Part shown: piece after piece, positions 54,961 to 63,183 of the stretch | How the letters are laid out: every line of letters begins with the position of its first letter | Position numbering within the stretch: the first letter of the stretch is position 1 | Origin: Arthrobacter sp. B1805 | GTDB lineage: Bacteria > Actinomycetota > Actinomycetes > Actinomycetales > Micrococcaceae | Reading direction: 5' to 3' | Length of the DNA stretch: 64,000 nucleotides | Assembly (NCBI RefSeq): GCF_002929745.1 | Contig: NZ_PJIQ01000007.1 | Coordinates: 90,721 to 154,720, forward strand | The notes under the pieces: generated by a model | Told to the model about the DNA's origin: nothing | Database searches by the model: none | The model's input: the letters and a program-made list of their open reading frames with translations, nothing else | Position numbers and translations under genes: made by a program

Positions 54961-56292
54961 GTGGCCGGCGACTCGACCCTGAACGACGGAAACGCTCCTC
55001 CCCGTAAGGCGCTGCTCCGGTTGGGGCAGCTCACCCAATCCGGTGTGGGCATGCAGGACCAGCAGTGGAGTACGTCCACGAACGCTTACGCGGCGCCGAC
55101 TGTGGTGAAGTCGGGGACGACTACGCCGTCTGTTGGTGGGACGGTCCTGACGGATAACTTCAACCGTGTCGCTGCTGAACTGGTCGGTTCGACGACGAGC
55201 GGCGGGCAGGTGTGGGCTGGGGCAACCGGTGGCTGGTCCTCTGACGGCACCGTAACAACGGCGAATAGTGGGATCTCGTCGCTGGGCTTCCACTGCGGCA
55301 CAAAGTCGATCACTTCGACCGCACAGTACAACATTGTTACCACCAGCCCGGCAGCTAGTTCCCAAGCGCGACTAGCAGTGGGGACGACGCAAGCAAACTT
55401 CGCGGGCGGCGGCTCATACGTCTGGGCGCAGCTCCTACTGAGCACTGCCGGCGCGCTATCGGTAAGCGTCTGGAAGCGGATCAGCGGCACTCCTCAAACC
55501 GAGTTGATCTCAAAAACCCCCGTCACTGGGGTTACGTCGAATACCGCAACCATCCAACCCATAACCCTGAAACTCGACATCGCCATTCAGGCAGTCACCC
55601 TCACGATGACAGTCAACGGGGCGAACCAGGTTCTCACGACGTCCGTTACCGAAGCGGACACTGGCATCCTTGGCACATTCTCCGGTGTCGCTATGCCCGC
55701 CAACGCGAGCGGCAGTTTCAAACTCGACAACATCACCATGGCAACGCGGTTTACGGCCGGCACCTACACCGGGTTGGAGATATGGAACGCCGCAGTCGGT
55801 GGGACCGGGCTCTCATACCAAAAGGACCGGCTCGCGACCATGTACCCGACTGCCACGAAGTTCGATTGGTTGCTGGTCTCGGGTGGGCACAACTTTGGGA
55901 CGCAAACCCCGGAAGCGTTCATCGCGGACGTTGACGCGTTCATCACCGCGTTCCGTGCCGCGCACCCCGAAACGCTCATCGTTGTAAGTTCTCAGAACCC
56001 GCAGCTTGCGCCAGCGACTACGATCACCGCCCACGCGAGAAGGCAAGCAGCACTCCGCGACTACGCGATGGGAAAAGGCTTCGAGTACCTGCCCGTCTTT
56101 GAGGCGTTCACGAACCAGCCAGACGGCGGTGCGTCACTGGTCAACCCGGCTGACAGCATTCATCCGACCGTGTCGACCACAACCGACATCACAACGTGGT
56201 GCGGGAACCTTCTGTGGACTGCGGTGTGGTTGAACGTGATCGCGTCTCGCCGTCAAACGGTGGTGATCGCACCGATCACAGCGCTGCCATAG
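54961..56292 (+). CDS. SGNH/GDSL-type hydrolase with an inserted LamG-like domain
   Basis: 443 residues from GTG 54961. The nucleophile block GDSTLND is at residues 3-9, unusually close to the N terminus; GGHN (308-311) is block III and DSIHP (398-402) carries the catalytic Asp/His. Between block I and block II, residues about 48-265 form a beta-rich LamG/concanavalin-like region (NFNRVAAELVG, SFKLDNITMAT). The frame is open upstream without a usual start codon and encodes EKLARFLDFGGGFQRGAVAGDST, so the true N terminus may be lost or may use a rare start. This layout recalls tail proteins of actinophages; phage origin is inference. Convergent with the Wzy-like gene. Confidence 0.7.
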   Translation: MAGDSTLNDGNAPPRKALLRLGQLTQSGVGMQDQQWSTSTNAYAAPTVVKSGTTTPSVGGTVLTDNFNRVAAELVGSTTSGGQVWAGATGGWSSDGTVTTANSGISSLGFHCGTKSITSTAQYNIVTTSPAASSQARLAVGTTQANFAGGGSYVWAQLLLSTAGALSVSVWKRISGTPQTELISKTPVTGVTSNTATIQPITLKLDIAIQAVTLTMTVNGANQVLTTSVTEADTGILGTFSGVAMPANASGSFKLDNITMATRFTAGTYTGLEIWNAAVGGTGLSYQKDRLATMYPTATKFDWLLVSGGHNFGTQTPEAFIADVDAFITAFRAAHPETLIVVSSQNPQLAPATTITAHARRQAALRDYAMGKGFEYLPVFEAFTNQPDGGASLVNPADSIHPTVSTTTDITTWCGNLLWTAVWLNVIASRRQTVVIAPITALP

Positions 56293-56344
56293 CCACTGCT
56301 TCTCCGAAGTGATGATCACCGGGTCAAACGGACGGGCCTGCTCT

Positions 56345-57637
56345 TCACAGCCTGCTTACCAGCTTGCCGCGTTGGGGTTCATCACGAACAGCAGTAGCTA
56401 AACGGCGCTGAAGTCGCCTCGCTTCTTCGGAATCGGGGCGACTTCTAGTGGGGTCCACCAACGACAGGGCAACGAGGATCGGCACCCAGTAGTAAGCCTG
56501 TTCCAAGGCCGCGGAAGTAAGTGAGAAAGACGCTGTCATTGAGAGGAGTGCTGCAGCCAAAGCATCCCGGCCTCTGCGAATCGCTCGCAATGTAATCCAA
56601 AGAATGAGGACGGCGATAGTCGCATAAGCCAGTCCAAGAGCTAGTCCACCCTGGAACCAGGTGCGAAACATGACGCTATGCGTGACGGTTCGTTGATCCC
56701 CCGTCAAGCCGGACAGATGATCCAGTCCGCGCCCGAACCAGGGATCGCGCTGAATTCCCTCCCAAGCGTATTGAACGGTCTGCTCGCGTACATCTAACGT
56801 ACTTACGTTTGACGTTTGACCCGTTACTTGGCGAATACGCTCGAGTGGGCCTCGGAGCAGGCCTTCAGGTGCGACAGTCGAAAGGATCCATAGGGCGGCA
56901 GCAGCAGCTGCGCTAAGAAGGACTGGCCCTTTGAGCGGGACACGCCGCGACACCAGTAGCACGAGGATGCCGACCAAAGTGGCGATCATCGAGCTGACGC
57001 TTCCACATGCGATGAGAGCTGTGACGTTTACCAGCAGCAGGATCACAAGGACTAGCTTGCGCCCGGATCGCCCAACAACTGCAGCTGTGAGGATCAATAC
57101 GGTCATTCCTGCGAGCAGCCCAAGGACGTTGGGGTGACCGGCTAGGCCTGTGGCTCGCCCTAAGAGAACGGCTTGGTTGAACGTTGAGATCCCTGAAGTT
57201 TGAGCGATCGCGGCGCTACTGGAGATGGATTGTCCGATCAGGAACGCTATACCGAGCAGCCGCGCGCCGCCGTCGAGCGAGGCCAGATAGCGAATGACGA
57301 AAGGCCCGAGCGTGACGAAGAACCAGATTTGCGCGCCGATAAAGATGTGGGCCGTAAGTGATTCGGCGCTTCCGGAGGAGCTCACAACACTGATGATCAC
57401 AAGCCCGGAGACTGCTGCCCACCAGCCGCCACCGATGGGCCGCCGTACTTTCCACGTCAGTAGGCAGATGAGGAACAGCACGAAGATCGCCACGTTCCAT
57501 ACCAGTCTTACCGTTCCGGGTAGCGCTTGGGAGAAGGGCAGCACCAAAACAAGGGCTGCCATTGCACCTAAAGCTAAGTCTTTGCGTGGTCGCGGTGTAG
57601 CCGAAGCACCCTTGTAGGTCTTATATGTCGAGGGCAA
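56345..57637 (-). CDS. O-antigen ligase / Wzy-like polymerase family membrane protein
   Basis: 430 residues, about 11 helices. GRATGLAGHPNVLGLLAG, a large extracytoplasmic loop with GIQRDPWFGRGLDHL, and THSVMFRTWFQGGLALGL match the O-antigen ligase/Wzy superfamily, which joins or polymerises lipid-linked glycans outside the membrane. TTG 57637 is chosen because AGGAG lies 9 bases before it; it starts one base after the HTTM stop. Last gene of the operon 59375-56345. It might act as the missing polymerase of the EPS locus or on another glycan; unknown. Confidence 0.85.
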   Translation of the reverse strand: MPSTYKTYKGASATPRPRKDLALGAMAALVLVLPFSQALPGTVRLVWNVAIFVLFLICLLTWKVRRPIGGGWWAAVSGLVIISVVSSSGSAESLTAHIFIGAQIWFFVTLGPFVIRYLASLDGGARLLGIAFLIGQSISSSAAIAQTSGISTFNQAVLLGRATGLAGHPNVLGLLAGMTVLILTAAVVGRSGRKLVLVILLLVNVTALIACGSVSSMIATLVGILVLLVSRRVPLKGPVLLSAAAAAALWILSTVAPEGLLRGPLERIRQVTGQTSNVSTLDVREQTVQYAWEGIQRDPWFGRGLDHLSGLTGDQRTVTHSVMFRTWFQGGLALGLAYATIAVLILWITLRAIRRGRDALAAALLSMTASFSLTSAALEQAYYWVPILVALSLVDPTRSRPDSEEARRLQRRLATAVRDEPQRGKLVSRL

Positions 57638-57640
57638 CTG

Positions 57641-58558
57641 TTATTCACTCCTGCGCAGAGAGGGGGTTCGAGCCAGGCGGGCTTGACTTGATTGCACGCC
57701 GTGCCATCTCAGGAGATCTCTGGGCGGGGCGAAGAAGAACACTGAGTAGACGAAAAGGTAACTCGCAAAATCGATTCCGAGGGTGAGCATCACACCAGCG
57801 TGAAATCCCAGAAGAATTAGGACTCCGACACGGAAAAACAGTGGGGCCACAACTACGAAAAGCAGCCAACCCTCAGCGAAAACAGTCGCGTAATCGACCA
57901 GCTTCCAAAATGCAGGCGCCTTAATGCTGAACATCCAATCTGACAGGATGCCTTGCTTGACTGGATCCGCGACGTCCAGAGATAGATAGCCCCGGGTAGC
58001 TTGCCTTGCGGGGTCGAGCCATCCCGTCAGCATCTTGGGTACAGCAGCACTGAAGAGGGCGTATCCAACGGTGATGGCCCAGAGCAGGATCGCGTACCCG
58101 GATGTTCTCCCAGCCGACTTTGCGTGTGCATCAAATGAAAAACGCGCTCCCCAACCAGCAAAACCCATAAAAACCGGGAAAAGTTCGTAAAGGATGAAGT
58201 GATCGACTTTGCCGAATGAATGCGTGAGGCCTGCCCCGACGATCAAGACCGCCGAGAGCGCGACCGAAACGGGCAAGGTTCCGACGCCAATGAGGAGCGC
58301 AACGGAGAGGACCGCTCGCACCACTTCCAGTGTCGCGACGAGTCCGGCCGCGGGTGGGTTTTCGAGGAGAGCAAACGGGCCGGGGGGTGGGTTGAAGAAA
58401 CGTGCTGGCACCTGGGCAACCCACGAATAGTCCGTAGGAAAGAGCAGGAGGTGCATGGCAAAAAGAATTCGGGTGATGCTCAGGGCGGAAGAATTCGGCT
58501 GGTACGCATGGGCCAGTCTCTCGACCATCATTGAAGGACTGGTGGCTAGTGCGGTCAT
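57641..58558 (-). CDS. HTTM-domain membrane protein
   Basis: 305 residues, about 7-8 helices. SALSITRILFAMHLLLF, FGKVDHFILYELFPVFMGFAGWGARFS and VLILLGFHAGVMLTLGI resemble the HTTM domain (horizontally transferred transmembrane, related to vitamin-K-dependent gamma-carboxylase). Start ATG 58558 overlaps the preceding stop (ATGA). The co-occurrence with a DCC (DUF393) protein is a known recurrent pairing of unknown function. The C-terminal epoxidase-like domain of true carboxylases is absent. Confidence 0.8.
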   Translation of the reverse strand: MTALATSPSMMVERLAHAYQPNSSALSITRILFAMHLLLFPTDYSWVAQVPARFFNPPPGPFALLENPPAAGLVATLEVVRAVLSVALLIGVGTLPVSVALSAVLIVGAGLTHSFGKVDHFILYELFPVFMGFAGWGARFSFDAHAKSAGRTSGYAILLWAITVGYALFSAAVPKMLTGWLDPARQATRGYLSLDVADPVKQGILSDWMFSIKAPAFWKLVDYATVFAEGWLLFVVVAPLFFRVGVLILLGFHAGVMLTLGIDFASYLFVYSVFFFAPPRDLLRWHGVQSSQARLARTPSLRRSE

Positions 58559-59034
58559 AGGACGACCTCCGTTGTGTTGCAAGGAACACTGGTGTCGACG
58601 CTCGCGTCAGCGATGTCGATGGTCGTCTTCCTCCAGCAGAACTGAACCGAGGAAGGTTCTGCGCCGTCGTTGAGATTAGCTGCGCGCTCATGAAGCCATT
58701 GCCTAGTCTCAGGGTCTACCTCGCCGCTAGCTTCGGGACCAAGCAGGAAATTTGCGGAAGCTTTGGCTGATGAGAAGCGAATTCCGGACAAAAGCTCACT
58801 GATGTGAGGAGAGATCGAAGATCCGTCCTCGTAGTGAATGCGGACGTCCAGCGCTGTGTAAGCCCAAGTGCCGTCCGCTTGCGGTGCAGAACCGAAGCCA
58901 GGCATTCGAACCGTTGGATAGGGCTCCGGCTCGACTACGAAGCTCACAAGGCCCTGCGCTACTAGGAAGCCACAGAATCCGATAAGTCCCCAGACGCGGA
59001 AGCCCGTACGTGGCTTCAGTTCGAGATCTTGCAT
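58555..59034 (-). CDS. Uncharacterised membrane-anchored protein of the DCC-HTTM operon
   Basis: 159 residues, not recognised. One N-terminal helix (GFRVWGLIGFCGFLVAQGLV, 11-30), the rest predicted extracytoplasmic, with two Cys (CW and PCN near the end) that could form a disulfide. ATG 59034 with GGGAGG upstream, starting inside the end of the DCC gene (19-base overlap); its stop overlaps the HTTM start. Tight coupling on both sides suggests a subunit or accessory factor of the HTTM protein; this is inference. Confidence 0.8.
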   Translation of the reverse strand: MQDLELKPRTGFRVWGLIGFCGFLVAQGLVSFVVEPEPYPTVRMPGFGSAPQADGTWAYTALDVRIHYEDGSSISPHISELLSGIRFSSAKASANFLLGPEASGEVDPETRQWLHERAANLNDGAEPSSVQFCWRKTTIDIADASVDTSVPCNTTEVVL

Positions 59035-59375
59035 GCGTTTGTGCCTCCCGGCATGCGGTGACGGTTCGCCGCGATGTGCGTGTAAGCGAACGCCGCCAGC
59101 TGACGTATGACGGGAAGCAAGATGATTCGCCCTGCGATGGCCCAGACGTTACCGCGGCTGATGAGTGCCCGGGCAATGGCAGCTTCGCCTCTGGCTGACA
59201 CCTTGCCGTCGGCCAGCCAGAACGCGGCCTCCGTGACCATCATCTCGTTGAGTCCAACTGCCTCAAGGTCAGGGATTCCCTGCCATGGCTTGATTGACAC
59301 ACGACCATTTGAAGCGAGCCACTTTGCCGAGCGTGTGCAGAAGCCGCAATCGGCATCGTATATGAATGTTCTCAT
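59016..59375 (-). CDS. DCC-family (DUF393) thiol-disulfide oxidoreductase-like protein
   Basis: 119 residues. Named after its DxxCGFC motif: YDADCGFCTRS at 6-16 with Cys10 and Cys13. GEAAIARALI and AFAYTHIAANRH are typical. Small cytoplasmic thioredoxin-like fold. First gene of a four-gene operon; upstream carries a leader element shared with the neighbouring SGNH pseudogene. Substrate unknown; partnering with HTTM is recurrent in bacteria. Confidence 0.88.
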   Translation of the reverse strand: MRTFIYDADCGFCTRSAKWLASNGRVSIKPWQGIPDLEAVGLNEMMVTEAAFWLADGKVSARGEAAIARALISRGNVWAIAGRIILLPVIRQLAAFAYTHIAANRHRMPGGTNACKISN

Positions 59376-59380
59376 GAGCT

Positions 59381-59442
59381 TTCCCCCAGACGTTGAGACC
59401 TCCCCTGATTATGCCCCACCACCTGCCATGAACTTGGCTTAG
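59381..59442 (-). promoter_or_regulatory. Shared promoter/leader element, copy A (DCC operon)
   Basis: On the minus strand: CTAAGCC, then TTCATGGC, CATAATC, and AGGTCTCAAC, ending in GGGGGAAA, just before the ATG at 59375. Copy B at 60377-60432 has the same order of blocks. CATAAT (59408-59413) is a plausible -10 box. The block spacing between the left parts differs by 5 bases between the copies. Confidence 0.55.
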
Positions 59443-59495
59443 CCCAACGGCGCCTCATTTGTTCGAAGTTGGGGGCGCTTCGTCGTAGAGGTCAA

Positions 59496-60374
59496 CTACC
59501 GCTGTCCAGCAAAGTAAGCGTCTGTGGAATCTACATGGTGGCTGGTGGGGATGCCTGCGGGCCGCCATTTCTCAGGACCCCGCGGAAGCCCCCGCTCAAC
59601 CATCTCGTATGCGAGGTCTCTTCCCAGGTACGCGTGACCCTCCGGTGTGGGGTGGAAGTCGTCGTCGGAGATCATGAGAGAGGCGTTCGAGTCGTCGATC
59701 GGGGCTAGGTCGGTAACCGGGTCGATGTAGATTCCGCCCACTTCGTCGGTTGCCGCCTCGAGTATCCCTGATATTTCCGCTTGGGTTTCTACCCACCGCT
59801 GGTCAGTTGGGGTGTCCCACGTCCACCCGCCGATGGTCACGATCTCCGCTTCTGGCAGTGCTGCATGGATGTCTCTCAGGAAAGATTCCGCCGCGGACTG
59901 TACCTCCTCGGCGGAAAAGTACATGTCGTTCCGACCTCCGGCAACTCCGGCAACGTTGACAATATCGGGGTCGGCTTCAATGATCTCTGGCAGCCGGGTT
60001 TAGAATGACTCGTCGACTGCGGGCCCCTCGTCTGGCTGGTTGCCCTCCGCTATGTAACCGCTGCCACCGAACCCGTCGCGGGTGAACTGCCAGTTCATAC
60101 GCTTAGCCACCTGCGCCCAGAGAAGGAGACTGGGTTCGCCGATGCTAGCCCCTGAAACAATCGAATCACCGACCATGTACGCGCTCACAGGTGACCGTGT
60201 CTTGGCAGGTTCAGGAACCTCTCCAGCTAAAACGACGTGAGTCGCTGGCGGCGCGGCTGGCCCAGGTACAAGCAGCACGCCAACGGAAGTGAGGGTTACA
60301 ACCGTTAGTGCGCACAGTGCAATGATCTTCGCCCTCGTCGAGACAGACGGCTGACGCTTTGATTCGTGTGGCAA
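59496..60374 (-). pseudogene. SGNH hydrolase interrupted by an in-frame TAA
   Basis: Two same-frame pieces separated only by a TAA stop at 60000-60002 (codon 125 from TTG 60374). The N-terminal piece has a membrane anchor (about 17-38) and nucleophile block YMVGDSIVSGAS (Ser71); the C-terminal piece has block III GGRND (146-150) and block V DDDFHP with His241. Reading through the stop restores a normal SGNH hydrolase of about 292 residues. A 9-base tandem duplication (59937-59945 and 59946-59954, Val-Ala-Gly twice) lies just before block III. TTG 60374 is chosen because AAGGGGAA precedes it and the ATG at 60419 falls inside a conserved promoter-like element. May be a real pseudogene, a sequencing error or readthrough. 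Confidence 0.85.
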
Positions 60375-60376
60375 TG

Positions 60377-60432
60377 ATTCCCCTTGGTTGAGACCTGCCA
60401 CCGATAATACCCTCGCCATAAATCCGGCTTAG
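60377..60432 (-). promoter_or_regulatory. Shared promoter/leader element, copy B (SGNH pseudogene)
   Basis: Minus strand: CTAAGCC, TTTATGGC, TATTATC and AGGTCTCAAC followed by AAGGGGAA, in the same order as copy A. TATTAT (60404-60409) is a candidate -10 box. The ATG at 60419 lies within this element and aligns with a non-start ATG in copy A. Confidence 0.55.
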
Positions 60433-60532
60433 AGCAGTAGAACCTCGACCAAGCGGTAAGCACGCGCCTCCGTGCAGCGGGTTGTAGGATCCCGGGAGTG
60501 CGGGCAGGGAGTTCAAGGCTTAGAGTCTTTAC

Positions 60533-61027
60533 ATGCAGGATGCTTCCACTTTTTCGGTCAACCTGACCGATCCGACGTCCACTGGCGGGCGTCCGGCGCG
60601 GTCGTTCTACGAACGCCGGCGGAACCGTCGGGGGCGCGGCATGCGGGGTGAACTGCTTCCGCAACACCTGCCCGGGTCACGCTCCAGGTCGGAACAATTC
60701 GACGACTGGGTGATGGAATCGGCCCAGCGGCTCGAGCGCCTATGGGGCGAACGCATCCAGGACCTGCAGATCGTGGTGCAGGAGATACCGGACGGCCTCG
60801 AGGACATGACGCCGGAGACACTCCGCGGCCTCCTCGGGTCCTGCTCCCCTGCCGCGCCCGGCCGGCCGGCCGTCATCACGATCTACCGTCATCCCGTGCT
60901 CATGGCTGCCAAGGCGCTCATGCCGGTCAACGAACTGGTCCACGACGTCGTGGTCGAGCAGGCTGCCGAACTGATGGGACTCGCGCCCGAGGTGGTCGAC
61001 CCGGCCTACGGTCGCTCCCAGGCCTGA
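60533..61027 (+). CDS. Zincin-like metallopeptidase-fold protein without the HExxH motif
   Basis: 164 residues. Belongs to the PF06262-type 'metallopeptidase family protein' of actinobacteria: LQIVVQEIPDG, ITIYRHPVLMAAK and VHDVVVEQAAELMGLAPEVVDP. Where the family has HExxH, this protein reads VEQAA (141-145), so the zinc site is lost and it is probably not a peptidase. The Arg-rich N terminus (RRRNRRGRGMRGELLP) is conserved. ATG 60533. Normally divergent from DUF3499. Confidence 0.87.
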   Translation: MQDASTFSVNLTDPTSTGGRPARSFYERRRNRRGRGMRGELLPQHLPGSRSRSEQFDDWVMESAQRLERLWGERIQDLQIVVQEIPDGLEDMTPETLRGLLGSCSPAAPGRPAVITIYRHPVLMAAKALMPVNELVHDVVVEQAAELMGLAPEVVDPAYGRSQA

Positions 61028-61086
61028 GGTACGACGGCGTCGGCCCGGTTGTCCCAGGAGCGGGCAGCCACCGAACCGCGTAGGAG

Positions 61087-63183
61087 CTAGTAGCCGAGTT
61101 CCACGGGAATGCTCTGTGGCCCCGTCGCTCCGGCCGGAACGCTGACGACCGAGACTCCGGCCCTCGCTCCCGGCAGTGTCGCGATCTGCGCACCGTAGAC
61201 CGGATCGCCGGTCGCGTCGACGATAACACCAGCCGGCGTCGGGCCGAAGGACGACGACGGCACCGTCACGGAGGTGCCGCCGGCGATGCCGATCACCACC
61301 GGTTTCCCGAGTGCACCGTCAGCGGCCACGGGGGTCAGCGTGACTTCTCCCCGCCCGCTCGGCGCGCCCAGTACGAGGGACACATCGGCGCCCTCGGCAA
61401 AGGCTAGCGCATGGTCGCTGCCGAGCCGGACGGCTGCAGGAGCACCGGCGAAGTCGACAGGCTCGCCGTCGTCGACGCCGCGAGTCAGGCGCGCTGATGC
61501 CACCACGGAGACATCCGACGTGACGGCGATCGTGTAGTTCCCCCCAGGCAGGGACTCGAGCGGCACCGCCGTGACCGACCCGGCCGCGGCCGTGACGACT
61601 CCCCCGCCCGGCAGCGCCACTTCCCCGTCGGGGCCGTAGACCTTGATGTCGAGCACGGCATCGCTCGAGCCCGGGACGAGTACCTGGAGCTGGGGGGCTG
61701 CGGAACCGTACCCCTCCTGCTCGCGAATGCGGCGGGCCGTCGCCTCGTCCTGTACGACGACGCCGGGCAGCACCTGGGTGACCCCGGCCGGGCCGCTCGG
61801 CGCCAGCAGTTCCACGCCGCCGGGCGTGAGGCCGCGCAGGACGCTCTGCTGGATGAATCCCGCGATCCGTCCTCCATCGCTGCGGACCCGCACGGCAACC
61901 TGGTCCTGATTGCCGGACACCCCGGCGAGGACGATCTGGCGTGTCTCCCCCGGTGCCACGAGCTGGCCCCTGGTACCGGCAGCCTCGATCGGCCCATCCT
62001 GGCCATAGAGCTCCAGTGCCACGGTGGCGGGCGTCTCGGTCGGGTTGGTCAGGATCAGGATCGAGGACTGGCCGACCGTCGTGGAAGCTCCCATGAGCCA
62101 GAAATCGCTCGAGGGCACCTGGCAGCCCGTCGCGGCCAGGCCCCGCAGGTCGCCGTCCGTGGCGGTGTAGGTGGACGTGGCGGCTGCCACGGGAGTCAGA
62201 CCGCCCTGCGGCTGCGCGCGGAAGACGGACGGAGCGTCGACGGACAGCCCTCGTGCCACGCCCGCGGTGCGACCTGTCAGGCCGTCCTCATTACTGCTGG
62301 CGGGCTTCTCTGCAGCTGGATTCGGCTCGGGCGAGAACTCCTCGATCATCCTGATCGGCTCGCCGCCATCCGCCTGCAGCAGCCCACTGCCGGTGAGCGT
62401 CGCGCTGAGGTCACTGAGCACCAGTGAAGCGACGGTGGTCTTCGCGGTGGCGGACGCAGGGCTGTACTCCGGATCCGATCCCTCCACTGCAGCCTGAAGC
62501 AGGCGGGGCGGCGCAGGACAGACCGCAGTGTAATCACCGGCGGGGACGGCGGCCGTCGGCACCGCGAGGCCTGTCCCGGGGGTGCGGATGAGTGTCTCGG
62601 TTACAGTCCCCGACGCGATCGCGGCCGTGGCCGCCAGCAGCATGACTCCGGTCGCCACACCGACCGCTGTCCCTGCGCGGGTTCGGCGGCGCGTACCGGC
62701 ACCACTTCCGGCCGCCCGGTCACGCGCGACCGCGCGAGCGGCGACGGCGGCATCAGCTCGCTGCAATTCCGCGGCAGAATCCGCTGTCGCCTCACTGTCG
62801 GCGACACCTGCAGTCCGGCTCTCCGCCACTGGGGACTCGACGGCGGCACCCGCCGGCATGACGACGGCGGCATCGGCCCCTTCCGGTTCCGCGGCAGAAT
62901 CCGCTGTCGCCTCGCTGTCGGCGACACCTGCAGTCCGGCTCTCCGTCACCCGGGGCTCGACGGCGGCACCGGCCGGCGTGGCATCGATATCGGCATCAGC
63001 CCGCTCCGGTTTCGCGGCGGTGCCACTGACCGGCGCTCCGCCTACCGGGGATCCATCGGCCGGGGTTATCCCTGCCGAGGACTCCTCCTGCATGCCCTGG
63101 GCACTGTCCCCTGCCGGTTGAGCGTCCGCGTTCTCAGCCGTGACACCTCTCATGGTGGTGTCGCGCTTGCGTCCCCAGATCAC
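61087..63183 (-). CDS. DUF5719 family protein, single membrane anchor
   Basis: 698 residues from GTG 63183, which overlaps the preceding stop (GTGA). Residues 1-150 are cytoplasmic and Ala/Glu-rich with a 40-residue tandem repeat; one helix at about 168-188 (GVATGVMLLAATAAIASG); the rest is extracytoplasmic and beta-rich, with WLMGASTTVGQSSILILTNP-like LMGASTTVGQ, LELYGQDGPI, and repeats of the DUF5719 type. Function unknown; the gene regularly follows a large glycosyltransferase and precedes the zincin-like gene in arthrobacters, suggesting a role in envelope glycan assembly. Confidence 0.87.
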   Translation of the reverse strand: MIWGRKRDTTMRGVTAENADAQPAGDSAQGMQEESSAGITPADGSPVGGAPVSGTAAKPERADADIDATPAGAAVEPRVTESRTAGVADSEATADSAAEPEGADAAVVMPAGAAVESPVAESRTAGVADSEATADSAAELQRADAAVAARAVARDRAAGSGAGTRRRTRAGTAVGVATGVMLLAATAAIASGTVTETLIRTPGTGLAVPTAAVPAGDYTAVCPAPPRLLQAAVEGSDPEYSPASATAKTTVASLVLSDLSATLTGSGLLQADGGEPIRMIEEFSPEPNPAAEKPASSNEDGLTGRTAGVARGLSVDAPSVFRAQPQGGLTPVAAATSTYTATDGDLRGLAATGCQVPSSDFWLMGASTTVGQSSILILTNPTETPATVALELYGQDGPIEAAGTRGQLVAPGETRQIVLAGVSGNQDQVAVRVRSDGGRIAGFIQQSVLRGLTPGGVELLAPSGPAGVTQVLPGVVVQDEATARRIREQEGYGSAAPQLQVLVPGSSDAVLDIKVYGPDGEVALPGGGVVTAAAGSVTAVPLESLPGGNYTIAVTSDVSVVASARLTRGVDDGEPVDFAGAPAAVRLGSDHALAFAEGADVSLVLGAPSGRGEVTLTPVAADGALGKPVVIGIAGGTSVTVPSSSFGPTPAGVIVDATGDPVYGAQIATLPGARAGVSVVSVPAGATGPQSIPVELGY
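62769..62946. repeat. 120-bp tandem repeat (40-residue unit)
   Basis: A block of about 58 bases beginning ccgcggcagaatccgctgtc at 62769 recurs almost unchanged at 62889, so the unit is 120 bp. It encodes ESRTAGVADSEATADSAAE in the cytoplasmic tail of the DUF5719 protein; a more diverged partial third unit follows. Confidence 0.9.

Noticed and set aside
60417..60419. ATG start for the SGNH pseudogene
   Set aside because: It falls within a block conserved in front of the DCC operon, where the aligned ATG is not a start; TTG 60374 has a strong ribosome site.
54631..60532. Insertion sequence or integrase carrying the island
   Set aside because: No transposase, integrase, terminal inverted repeats or tRNA-derived attachment site could be seen.
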